From: Bacteroidales bacterium
Lineage (GTDB): Bacteria > Bacteroidota > Bacteroidia > Bacteroidales > UBA1715
Length of the DNA: 64,000 nucleotides
Assembly: GCA_024409235.1 (NCBI GenBank)
Contig: JAKSUA010000006.1
Coordinates: forward strand, 47,801-111,800
Direction of reading: 5' to 3'
A program made the translations under genes and the position numbers. Below are positions 46,634 through 55,044 of this stretch, one piece after another; position 1 is the first letter of the stretch, and every line of letters begins with the position of its first letter. A model generated the notes under the pieces. The model was given only the letters and a program-made list of their open reading frames with translations. It was not told where the DNA came from and did not search any database.

Positions 46634-47893
46634 ATGGATATTTTTGATAGAATTGCTGAGTCTACTGGTGGTCCAATAGGTCAGTTTAGAGAAAGAGTAG
46701 AAGGATATTTTGCTTTCCCAAAATTGGAAGGTGAAATAGGTGCTCATATGAAATTCCAAGGTAAAGATGTTCTTTGCTGGAGTTTGAACAACTATTTAGG
46801 TTTGGCTAATCACCCTGAAGTTCGTAGAGTTGATGGTGAAGCTGCTGTACGTTGGGGTCTTGCTGCTCCTATGGGTAGCCGTATGTTGACAGGTAATACA
46901 ACATACCACGAAGAATTGGAAAGAAGACTTGCTGCTTTTGAAAAGAAAGAAGCAGCTTTCTTGTTCAACTTTGGTTATCAAGGTATTGTCTCAACAATTG
47001 ATTCTTTGTTGACTCGTCACGATATTATTGTTGTTGACGCTGAAGCTCACGCTTGTTTGCTTGATGGTATCCGTTTGAGCAATGCAAAATCATACAAATT
47101 CAAACATAACGATATCGTTAGCTGTGAACAAAAATTGAAAATCGCTACTAAAGAGGCTGAAGAACAAGGTGGTGGCGTTCTTCTTATCACAGAAGGTGTG
47201 TATGGTATGACAGGTGCTCTTGGTATCTTGGATCAAATCGTGGCACTTAAGAAGAAATACAATTTCCGTATTATGATTGATGATGCTCATGGTTTCGGTA
47301 ATATGGGTCCTACTGGTCGTGGTACTTCAGAACATTTCGGTGTAATGGATGAAATCGACATTTACATCGGTGCATATGCAAAATCTATGGCTATCATCGG
47401 TGGTTTCATCGCTACTAAAAAACATGTAATTGATTTCTTGCGTTATAACATGCGTTCACAAATCTACGCAAAAGCATTACCTCTTCCTATTGTTGAAGGT
47501 TGCTTGAAACGTTTGGAAATCATCGATAGCCCAGAAGGTGACGAACTTCGTAAGAAATTATGGACAGTTACTCGTCGTTTGCAAAAAGGTTTCCGTGACC
47601 TTGGCTTCGATATCGGTCCTTCTGAAGCTTGTGTAACTCCAATTTCTTTGAAAGGTGGTCCTATTCAAGCTGCAAATATTGCATACGATTTGCGTGAAAA
47701 TTATAAGATTTTCTGTTCAATCGTTGTTTATCCAGTTATTCCTCTTGGTATGATTATCTTCCGTATGATTTCTACAGCATCTCATACTATAGAAGATGTT
47801 GATTACACTTTGAATGCATTCAAGGAAGTTAAAGAAAAATTGGAAAGAGGTGAATATGACTCAGATGAAATGAGAAATTTCACAGTGAAATAA
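46634..47893 (+). CDS. Alpha-oxoamine synthase (serine palmitoyltransferase/KBL/CFAT-like)
   Basis: 419 residues. PLP fold type I: PLP-binding lysine K250 in IGAYAKSMAIIGG, stacking H139 in DAEAHACLLDG, and D216/H219 in IDDAHGFG. The substrate loop has EGVYGMTG. It clearly belongs to the family that condenses an amino acid with acyl-CoA/ACP (SPT, Kbl, cysteate acyltransferase for sulfonolipids). It differs from classical Bacteroides and Sphingobacterium SPT in the N-terminus (MDIFDRIAESTGGPIGQF), in AKSMA instead of SKSLA, and in PMGSRMLTGNT. The product is therefore uncertain: sphinganine precursor, capnine-type sulfonolipid or 2-amino-3-oxobutyrate. The gene is rich in GCT, GGT, CGT, ATC and TTC codons, unlike its neighbours, suggesting high expression. 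It is a single-gene unit with its own promoter and terminator. Confidence 0.85.
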   Translation: MDIFDRIAESTGGPIGQFRERVEGYFAFPKLEGEIGAHMKFQGKDVLCWSLNNYLGLANHPEVRRVDGEAAVRWGLAAPMGSRMLTGNTTYHEELERRLAAFEKKEAAFLFNFGYQGIVSTIDSLLTRHDIIVVDAEAHACLLDGIRLSNAKSYKFKHNDIVSCEQKLKIATKEAEEQGGGVLLITEGVYGMTGALGILDQIVALKKKYNFRIMIDDAHGFGNMGPTGRGTSEHFGVMDEIDIYIGAYAKSMAIIGGFIATKKHVIDFLRYNMRSQIYAKALPLPIVEGCLKRLEIIDSPEGDELRKKLWTVTRRLQKGFRDLGFDIGPSEACVTPISLKGGPIQAANIAYDLRENYKIFCSIVVYPVIPLGMIIFRMISTASHTIEDVDYTLNAFKEVKEKLERGEYDSDEMRNFTVK

Positions 47894-47917
47894 TCTTATT
47901 ATCTAATATGTCTATAA

Positions 47918-47943
47918 ATAGGAAACTCGAAAGGGTTTCCTAT
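47918..47943 (+). terminator. Intrinsic terminator
   Basis: ATAGGAAAC (47918-47926) and GTTTCCTAT (47935-47943) form a 9-bp stem with an 8-base loop, followed by TTTTGTTTTT. It ends the alpha-oxoamine synthase unit. Confidence 0.8.
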
Positions 47944-47967
47944 TTTGTTTTTAAGTAAGATAAGAAT

Positions 47968-48636
47968 ATGCGTTTGTTTTTTTCTCTCTCTTTATTGTTC
48001 TTGTTTTCTGTTCAAGTTCATTCTCAGGTGGTTTCGCCTGATTCTACAATGGTTGTATATGTAGATTCTTTACAACGATGGGTTGAAAAAACAATGGATA
48101 ATGACGGTCGTTTGTTTTCTGAGATATGTTTCTCGGATTCTTTATTGACAATAAAAGATGGTTATGAAAGATATTTTTATTCTGCAGGCAAAACGAAGAA
48201 TCTTGCATATTATTCAAATGGTAAGTTAGAAGGGGATGTTTTTTCTTATTATTCTGATGGAAGGATAATAAGAAAGGATGTTTTTAATCAGGGAATGTTT
48301 ATTGAGGGAACATGTTTCGCTGCAAATGGAATGAAAGTACCTCATACGGAATATAAAAAAGATGCCGTGTATTCTGGCGGTGTTCAGGGATTATACACAA
48401 TTGTTTCTGCAAATTCTTTGCATGTCGAGCTTCCTGAAGGGATTTCTGGTGATGTGCAGGTGAAAATTTATATAAATAAGAAAGGTAAAATAGTAGAGCG
48501 GAAAATAATAAAACATTTACATCCATTGGCTGATGCAGAGTCATTAAGAATCAGTGAACATTTAGGGCGTTTTGAACCAGCAGAACGTGATGGAGATACC
48601 GTACCGGACTTTTATATTTTAACATTAAAATTTTAG
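47968..48636 (+). CDS. Secreted protein with MORN-like repeats and a TonB-C-like end
   Basis: 222 residues with a signal peptide (FFSLSLLFLFSVQVHSQ). The middle (about 60-120) has YwqK/MORN-like units (LAYYSNGKLEGDVFSYYSDG). The final 90 residues (GDVQVKIYINKKGKIVERKI to the DFYILTLKF end) follow the TonB C-terminal fold pattern. There is no membrane anchor or periplasmic proline-rich spacer beyond the signal peptide, so it is not a canonical energy transducer. Function unknown. The tmRNA gene follows. Confidence 0.65.
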   Translation: MRLFFSLSLLFLFSVQVHSQVVSPDSTMVVYVDSLQRWVEKTMDNDGRLFSEICFSDSLLTIKDGYERYFYSAGKTKNLAYYSNGKLEGDVFSYYSDGRIIRKDVFNQGMFIEGTCFAANGMKVPHTEYKKDAVYSGGVQGLYTIVSANSLHVELPEGISGDVQVKIYINKKGKIVERKIIKHLHPLADAESLRISEHLGRFEPAERDGDTVPDFYILTLKF

Positions 48637-48663
48637 AATTTCGGTATTGTTTTCTTTTCTGTC

Positions 48664-48693
48664 TTGACATTGAACATAAATCCAGTATATTTG
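48664..48693 (+). promoter_or_regulatory. tmRNA promoter
   Basis: TTG (48664-48666), 19 bp, TATATTTG (48686-48693), ending 13 bp before the tmRNA 5' end at 48707. Confidence 0.75.
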
Positions 48694-48706
48694 CTAAACA
48701 TTTCTT

Positions 48707-49098
48707 GGGGTTGACTGGATTTGACGGGGAGTTTACAGGGAATGTAAGCATGTCGGGCCATGAGGTTTGTCCCGTAAAAACAGACTTCAGAATAATAACT
48801 GGCGAAGAAAACTTTGCTCTTGCTGCCTAATCGAAGTATAGTAGATTTCGGCTTTACGCTATTCAAGGAATAGCGGCGAGACATCCCGCAGAAGGCACGT
48901 CCTTAGTCGTCTGAGTCCGGGGTGCTGTAAATAAGGAATAGGAAAAACAAATCCTGTGCGTTTTTCCGAATTTTTTCAGGATACGGGTAGGATAGGGTGT
49001 CCGTCCTCAGTCTTGCTCCGACAATTAATGGCGGAATAAACATGTAGAAAGCATTTTCGGTACTTGTCCGGACCGGAGTTCGAATCTCCGCAGCTCCA
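48707..49098 (+). ncRNA. ssrA: Transfer-messenger RNA (tmRNA)
   Basis: About 392 nt. The 5' end GGGGTTGACTGGATTTGACG is the tmRNA hallmark. The 3' end has a T-loop (GGTTCGAAT-type, GAGTTCGAATCTC) and the 7-bp acceptor stem GGGGTTG/CAGCTCC with two wobble pairs; A49098 is the discriminator and the CCA end is not fully encoded. The tag reading frame at 48801-48830 reads GEENFALAA then TAA, a variant of the GENNYALAA type common in Bacteroidota. tmRNA with SmpB frees stalled ribosomes and marks the unfinished protein for degradation by Clp/Lon-type proteases. Confidence 0.95.
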
Positions 49099-49110
49099 CA
49101 AATATTTAGA

Positions 49111-49143
49111 AAAAACGGATTTATTACAAATAAATCCGTTTTT
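49111..49143. terminator. Bidirectional terminator after tmRNA
   Basis: AAAAACGGATTTATT (49111-49125) and AATAAATCCGTTTTT (49129-49143) form a perfect 15-bp stem with a 3-base loop, with T-run. It ends the tmRNA and also the convergent barrel-protein operon, whose stop codon is at 49146. Confidence 0.92.
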
Positions 49144-49145
49144 TT

Positions 49146-49940
49146 TTATAGAAGGAATTTCATATCGATTCCTTTTGCTATGGAAACAGGATTGTCAAAT
49201 ATTCCATAGTGTATGGCTGTTAGTGACACTCCTGTATAAAGTATAAAATCATTTATAGGAAATTGTACACCGAGAGTGCACGAAGTACCATATCCGAATC
49301 TGGAAAAAGTGGTATTCGTGTTGTTTTGAGAATAATGTAAAACACTCTGTTTCAGGTTTCCAATGGAAATTTCGTGTGATTTCATTTCTAAAAGAGAACC
49401 AACGAATGCAATATCAAAAAAAGGATGGTAAATAGATTCGTTTTCAAAGCTCTTATGTAGTCCTAATTCGAAATTTAGACGGCTTTCTTTTCCTGAAATT
49501 ACTCCTTGTTGAATTACTTCATTTGATAAATTTCCTTTTTTTGAATTTAGTTTGATAGAGAAATTGCTATTAGTTATGGAAGGACTTTCGTATATGGCAT
49601 TAAAAAAAACAGCGAATGTTTGTGATGTATAATACTGTAAAGTACCTCCAATTGTTAGTGTAGATTTATATTTTATGTTCTGAGGAAGTTCGTATAATGT
49701 AAAATCATCGTTGTAGAATTCCTGTAATTTTGTGTAGTTTGTAGTGTTTCCTGTGAGTATATAATTTAAATCAACGTTACTGCTTTTGTTGCAGTTGTAG
49801 AGTTGTGCTTCCTGTTTGCCTGGGCTGTTCCAACCTAGTTGAAATCCATAATTTAAGCCAGTTCTTTCTTTAGATTGTGAAAATGAAAGAATTGGTATAA
49901 TCAGGAAAAACAAAAATGATTTAATTAAGGAATTGTTCAT
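49146..49940 (-). CDS. Outer-membrane barrel-type protein, unknown family
   Basis: 264 residues with a signal peptide (FLFFLIIPILSFSQS). The mature part has alternating strand patterns (GLNYGFQLGWNS near the start, LGVQFPINDFILYTGVSLTA near the end) typical of small Bacteroidota outer-membrane barrels. I cannot place it in a named family. Its start lies 20 bp inside the 3' end of the GH13 gene, so it is probably translationally coupled to it. Confidence 0.62.
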   Translation of the reverse strand: MNNSLIKSFLFFLIIPILSFSQSKERTGLNYGFQLGWNSPGKQEAQLYNCNKSSNVDLNYILTGNTTNYTKLQEFYNDDFTLYELPQNIKYKSTLTIGGTLQYYTSQTFAVFFNAIYESPSITNSNFSIKLNSKKGNLSNEVIQQGVISGKESRLNFELGLHKSFENESIYHPFFDIAFVGSLLEMKSHEISIGNLKQSVLHYSQNNTNTTFSRFGYGTSCTLGVQFPINDFILYTGVSLTAIHYGIFDNPVSIAKGIDMKFLL

Positions 49941-52263
49941 ATTGGCTCATGGAAACTGTTTGATTCTGTTTCGCTGGTTTTTTACGATAAATTATTTCAA
50001 AAGTCATAGCTGGAATTTCTATGAAAAGTTGAAGGTTTCTTAGATAATATTTACATTGTGAAAAAGATTGAAGATCGTTGTAATCAACAGAATGGGTAAG
50101 TTTTACTTCAATTGTTTTTGTTTCGTTTGTTTTGTTGAAGTATACTATTGCGAATTCTTCAAAATAATTTCGTTTGTAAACAAGTAATTTCTGTTCAATT
50201 TGAAGAAATGAGAAATCTCCATAGATAAATGGAAGAAATCCGTTTCGTAATTGACCGAGTTTCTGGGTAATTGCTAAGTTTTCCTGTTCGTATTCATTCA
50301 GTCCGGAAAAATACATTGGACGACGATTGTCTGGATCACCGCCTCCAGGAATACCTATCTCGTCTCCGTAGTAAATTACAGGAATACCAGGAATTGTAGC
50401 GTTAAATGCTAAAAGCATTGCTAATTTTTTGTATCCAATAGGATTTTTAACAGTGATATATCGATTCCAACCTTCGTGTTCTGCATTTTGATTTGTCCAT
50501 AAATCTTCTCCTGCATAGGAAATAAAACGAGGCAGGTCGTGATTTCCGGAGATGTTTCCCATAAGGTGATGGCTTCCGAAAAATTCCATCTCCTGGCGTA
50601 AACAAATGCAGAGTTTTTCAAAATGAACTTCTTCATATAAGAATGCGGAGCGCGTTTCGTAATAAAGGTTAAAAGAAAATTGAGAATCGTGAATTCCTGA
50701 GTTTACATAGCTTTGCAACATTTCACGGCCACCAAATGTTTCTCCGATTTGGAATAAACGTTTTTGTTGTGGGATAACAATTCTTTCTTTTAATTTTTTT
50801 GTAAGCTTTCTCCAAAATTCAGTTTGAATATGTTTTGTGGCGTCGTGTCTGAAACCGTCAAGATTGTATTTCTCAATCCATTCAACCGCGATGTCCGTCA
50901 TCTTTTCAACAACAGCAGGTTTACTGAAGTCAAGTGTAGGTAAAAATTCTTCAAACCAGGTTGAGAAACGTTGATCTTCCCATCTGCCAATATTTTTTGA
51001 ACCGTCAGGCAGATAGAGTGGTGTACTCCAGTTCGGCTGATCTTTGATTATTTGATTATCCTTGAATACGTGATTTGCAACATAATCTAAAATAATGTTG
51101 ATGCCATGTTTGTGAGCAGAGTTTATTAAATTATGGAAATCTTGTTCTGTTCCAAAATGTTCGTCAATTTTATCAGAAATTAAAGGCCAGTAACCATGAT
51201 AACCTGCGGATTTTCTATCATTTTTTTCAATTGGTGTGTTTGGATTTTTTACAACTGGAGAAATCCAAATTGTATTTATTCCTAATTGTTTGAAGTATCC
51301 ATCTTCAATTTTTTGTTGTATGCCTTTTAAATCGCCGCCATGGAAGTTTAGTTTAGCATGTACTTGTTCGAATGGAACATTTTTCTTTGTTCCGCTATTA
51401 TTAAAACGATCTATAAGAGCAAAATATATTGTTTGAGCTTCTTTGTCGTTTCTGGTAATTTTATCAGCGGATTCAAGTACTTTTCCATATTCTAACGGGA
51501 TGAATAAATCGTTAGTCATGGTAGTTGTATTGTAGCCGTAAACACGAATATAACTACGTTGCATTTTTTTTGCATCTTCCGGTATGGTTATTACCAATCT
51601 GTTTCGTTGACGGAATGAATTTGTGTCATTGATTACAGTATTTTGCCATAAAGCAAGATAACCGGAGATTGAATCGGATGCTGATAAAATCACGTTGTTG
51701 TCCAAAACTTGTACGGTTTCCAATGCCATTTTTTCGGAATTTGCAAATGGAACACGCAATAAGGAATTGTATCCGCCGTATCCGTTCTCTAATACTTCGT
51801 TGTTGCAGGGATCGTTAATCCAGTTTCCATCAACAATTAACTGATAAGAATAATTCCCTGGTTCAATTTCTAGAGTATATTGCCAACAGTTGTCAATATA
51901 TTGAAAATCAAATCCTTTAGGATTCCAACTGTTGAAATCACCGGCGATTTGTACAGAATTAACATAGCCTTGCGGATAAAATCTTACAACATATTTAACC
52001 TTCTTTGATTTTATAAGAACAATGGATTCTGTTGAACCGTCTTTAAATGTGATATCAAGGTTGCTTACTGGTAAAACAATATCGTTTTCGGTAATTACAA
52101 GTTTTAATTTTGAGTCAGCTCTGTTACTCCATACTTCTATGCCCTGAGGTGCGCTGATTGATTCAATTTCTTCGCAGTTAAGAATATAATCCTGTAAATA
52201 AACGATTGTTTCGGTAGGAGTTAGGTGAATTTCCGAAGCTATGTTGCAAATTTTATTGTTCAT
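49921..52263 (-). CDS. Cytoplasmic GH13 alpha-amylase-family enzyme
   Basis: 780 residues, no signal peptide. The N-terminus (about 1-85) is unassigned and unusual. A CBM48/AMPK-CBM-like sandwich is at about 92-152 (VQIAGDFNSWNPKGF). The GH13 barrel runs about 275-650 with strand motif DYVANH (residues 393-398), nucleophile D474 in FRHDATKH, acid/base E508 in QIGETF and D576 in SGNHDLPRF. The end has a C-terminal beta domain. This resembles alpha-amylases and pullulanase-like enzymes that act on glycogen or maltodextrins inside the cell. It overlaps clpC by 11 bp at its start and the barrel gene by 20 bp at its end. Confidence 0.82.
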   Translation of the reverse strand: MNNKICNIASEIHLTPTETIVYLQDYILNCEEIESISAPQGIEVWSNRADSKLKLVITENDIVLPVSNLDITFKDGSTESIVLIKSKKVKYVVRFYPQGYVNSVQIAGDFNSWNPKGFDFQYIDNCWQYTLEIEPGNYSYQLIVDGNWINDPCNNEVLENGYGGYNSLLRVPFANSEKMALETVQVLDNNVILSASDSISGYLALWQNTVINDTNSFRQRNRLVITIPEDAKKMQRSYIRVYGYNTTTMTNDLFIPLEYGKVLESADKITRNDKEAQTIYFALIDRFNNSGTKKNVPFEQVHAKLNFHGGDLKGIQQKIEDGYFKQLGINTIWISPVVKNPNTPIEKNDRKSAGYHGYWPLISDKIDEHFGTEQDFHNLINSAHKHGINIILDYVANHVFKDNQIIKDQPNWSTPLYLPDGSKNIGRWEDQRFSTWFEEFLPTLDFSKPAVVEKMTDIAVEWIEKYNLDGFRHDATKHIQTEFWRKLTKKLKERIVIPQQKRLFQIGETFGGREMLQSYVNSGIHDSQFSFNLYYETRSAFLYEEVHFEKLCICLRQEMEFFGSHHLMGNISGNHDLPRFISYAGEDLWTNQNAEHEGWNRYITVKNPIGYKKLAMLLAFNATIPGIPVIYYGDEIGIPGGGDPDNRRPMYFSGLNEYEQENLAITQKLGQLRNGFLPFIYGDFSFLQIEQKLLVYKRNYFEEFAIVYFNKTNETKTIEVKLTHSVDYNDLQSFSQCKYYLRNLQLFIEIPAMTFEIIYRKKPAKQNQTVSMSQYEQFLN

Positions 52264-54808
52264 TTTTTTCTAATACGTGTATGGAAACTTCGTTGTTTTC
52301 TATGTCGAGTATGATTTTAGAATCTGTGTTGACAGAATTTGCTAAAATATATTCTGACAATGGATCTTCAATGTATTTCTGAATTGCACGTTTTAATGGA
52401 CGCGCACCATTTTTTTGATCATATCCTTTGTCAACAACAAATTTTTTCATTTTATCAGACAGCATCAATGAAATATTCAGTTCGTTTGAGCGTTTATAGA
52501 TATCTTTTAATTCAATGTCAATAATCTTGTGAATATTATCTTTTGTAAGTGAATTGAATTGAATTATATCGTCGATACGGTTTAAGAATTCAGGAGAGAA
52601 AGTTTTCTTTAATTCTTTCTCTGTAACTTCTTTAGCATATTCGGAAACTTGTTCTTCTTTCGATTTTGAGCTGAAACCGACGTTGCTGCCAAATTGTGTT
52701 AAAGAACGGCTTCCTATGTTTGATGTCATAATGATGATTGTGTTCTTGAAGTTTACTTTTCTACCGAAACTGTCGGTCAAATGACCTTCGTCAAGAACTT
52801 GTAGCAAAATGTTGAATACATCAGGATTTGCTTTTTCAATCTCATCTAAAAGGACTACGGAGTATGGTTTTCTGCGAACTTTTTCCGTTAACTGACCGCC
52901 TTCTTCGTAACCGACATATCCCGGAGGCGCTCCAACTAAACGTGAAACAGCATATTTTTCCATATATTCACTCATATCGATTCGTATGAGTGCGTCTCTT
53001 GAGTCAAAAAGATATTCAGCCAAAACTTTTGCAAGTTCTGTTTTTCCGACACCTGTAGGTCCCATGAAAATAAAGGTACCGATTGGTTTGTTTGGATCTT
53101 TTAAACCGGCACGGTTTCTTTGAATTGCTTTTACTATTTGTTTTATTGCATCATCCTGCCCAATGACAGAACCCCGTAATTCGTTGTACATCTGCAATAA
53201 ACGTGAACCTTCTTCTTGTGCAATACGTTTTACAGGAACTCCAGTCATCATTGCAATTACTTCTGCAACAATATCTTCGGTTACAGGATTTCTGTTTTCT
53301 TCTAAAGAACGTTGCCAGTCATTCTTTGCTTGTTCTATTCTGATTTTTAATTTGTTGCTTCTGTCTCGTAAATCAGCCGCCATTTCGTATTCCTGACGTT
53401 CAACAGCGTGCTTTTTTTCTATTTTGATTTGAGCCATCTCTTGCTCCATATCAATAATTTCATGAGGAGCAACTACGTTTTGTATGTGTACACGTGAACC
53501 GGCTTCGTCCATTGCATCTATAGCTTTGTCCGGAAGACATCGGTCTGAAATATACCGTTGTGTAAGGGTTACACAGGCTTCAATAGCTTTGTCTGTGTAA
53601 TATACATTGTGGTATTTTTCGTAGTGAACTTTTATTTTGTTCAGAATGTTGATAGATTCTTCTATTGAAGGTTGTTCCACCAGTACTTTTTGGAAACGAC
53701 GTTCCAAAGCGCCGTCTTTCTCGATGTTTTTCCTATATTCATCAAGAGTTGTTGCTCCGATACATTGAATGTCGCCACGTGCAAGTGCTGGTTTTAGAAT
53801 GTTTGCAGCATCAAGTGTTCCCGAAGAACCGCCGGCACCGACAATTGTGTGTATTTCATCAATGAAAAGAATAATGTTTGTGGAATTTGTTAATTCCAGA
53901 ATTAAGTTTTTCAGGCGTTCTTCAAATTGTCCACGGTATTTTGTTCCTGCAACTATTGAAGCCATGTCAATTGTTACAATACGTTTGTCGAATAACGTGC
54001 GGGAAACTTCGTGGTTAACGATTTTTAAGGCTAAACCTTCTACTATTGCGGATTTTCCAACTCCAGGTTCCCCAATAAGAATAGGGTTGTTTTTTTTACG
54101 ACGGCTGAGAATTTGTGCGATTCTTTCTATTTCAGTGTCACGTCCGACAACAAAATCAAGTTTTCCTTCTCGTGCAGCTTTAGTAAGGTCCGTTCCGAAT
54201 TTCTCTAAAATCGGAGTGTCGTTTTGTCCATGTGGTTCTTTTTTGTTTTCACGAGGATGCTGTGGATATCGAGGTTCGAATTTGTTGTTTTGTTCTTGTT
54301 GATTTTCAGAATCCTCATTATCTTCTTTTTCGCTGTTCTTCAACAAATCTGTTATAATCTCGTCGTCCTTGTTGACATTAGTTTTATCTAAAATCAGATT
54401 TTTAACAGTAGCGTATGTAATTCCTTGTATCCGCAAAACCTTTGCACAGACGGATTCTTCATCTCTTAGAACTGCAAGTAGCAGATGTTCTGTGTCAATT
54501 TCTTTGACGCAGAGGTTGATAGCTTCAAACTGAGCAATTTTTAGCAGATTTTGAGCGTTGTTTAAAATTGGAATAGAATCAGTTGCTTCCGGATCCAGTG
54601 GTTCTGGTCTCATAAGTTCCTGTTCTATAGTTTTTTTCAATAAAGCTATGTCGCAATTAAGTTCTGTAAGAATGTCGGTTGCAAGACATTGATTTTCACG
54701 AATCAAGCCGAGGCAGAAATGGTCGATGCTGAGAAAATTGTTGCCAAGTCTAATTGCTTCTTCACGACTGTTTCGTAAAAGGTTTTGAACTTTTTGGGAA
54801 TATTCCAT
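52253..54808 (-). CDS. clpC: ATP-dependent Clp protease ATP-binding subunit ClpC
   Basis: 851 residues. Two Clp_N repeats (about 1-150). First AAA+ with Walker A GEPGVGKSA and Walker B FIDEIHTIVGAG. UVR-containing middle region (about 430-490). Second AAA+ with GPTGVGKTE and VLLDEIEKANPD. It unfolds proteins for ClpP. It is the first gene of the clpC-GH13-barrel unit and overlaps the GH13 start by 11 bp. It is divergent from gyrA, an arrangement I recall in Bacteroides. Confidence 0.95.
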   Translation of the reverse strand: MEYSQKVQNLLRNSREEAIRLGNNFLSIDHFCLGLIRENQCLATDILTELNCDIALLKKTIEQELMRPEPLDPEATDSIPILNNAQNLLKIAQFEAINLCVKEIDTEHLLLAVLRDEESVCAKVLRIQGITYATVKNLILDKTNVNKDDEIITDLLKNSEKEDNEDSENQQEQNNKFEPRYPQHPRENKKEPHGQNDTPILEKFGTDLTKAAREGKLDFVVGRDTEIERIAQILSRRKKNNPILIGEPGVGKSAIVEGLALKIVNHEVSRTLFDKRIVTIDMASIVAGTKYRGQFEERLKNLILELTNSTNIILFIDEIHTIVGAGGSSGTLDAANILKPALARGDIQCIGATTLDEYRKNIEKDGALERRFQKVLVEQPSIEESINILNKIKVHYEKYHNVYYTDKAIEACVTLTQRYISDRCLPDKAIDAMDEAGSRVHIQNVVAPHEIIDMEQEMAQIKIEKKHAVERQEYEMAADLRDRSNKLKIRIEQAKNDWQRSLEENRNPVTEDIVAEVIAMMTGVPVKRIAQEEGSRLLQMYNELRGSVIGQDDAIKQIVKAIQRNRAGLKDPNKPIGTFIFMGPTGVGKTELAKVLAEYLFDSRDALIRIDMSEYMEKYAVSRLVGAPPGYVGYEEGGQLTEKVRRKPYSVVLLDEIEKANPDVFNILLQVLDEGHLTDSFGRKVNFKNTIIIMTSNIGSRSLTQFGSNVGFSSKSKEEQVSEYAKEVTEKELKKTFSPEFLNRIDDIIQFNSLTKDNIHKIIDIELKDIYKRSNELNISLMLSDKMKKFVVDKGYDQKNGARPLKRAIQKYIEDPLSEYILANSVNTDSKIILDIENNEVSIHVLEKNEQ

Positions 54809-55044
54809 ACATTATAAATTTTCGTAAAAATACCAAAAAGCGAAAAATCAACATAATAAAGTATTGCAAAATCTGTTTGAAAGCTTCTTATCGTTTAATT
54901 TTCAAAGTGTTAAAACGCTAATGAATTATTAACAAAAAAATGTTGATAAAAACCAATCTGTACGTCAATGTTAATTGGTAAAATTTTGGGTAATTTGCTA
55001 TAAATGTTAAATAGGCAAAAATGCCTTCTACAAAATAAAGAAAA

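Noticed and set aside
53769..54302. 177-codon open frame opposite clpC
   Set aside because: It lies wholly antisense to conserved ClpC motifs, has no promoter, and its composition is that of a reversed coding strand.
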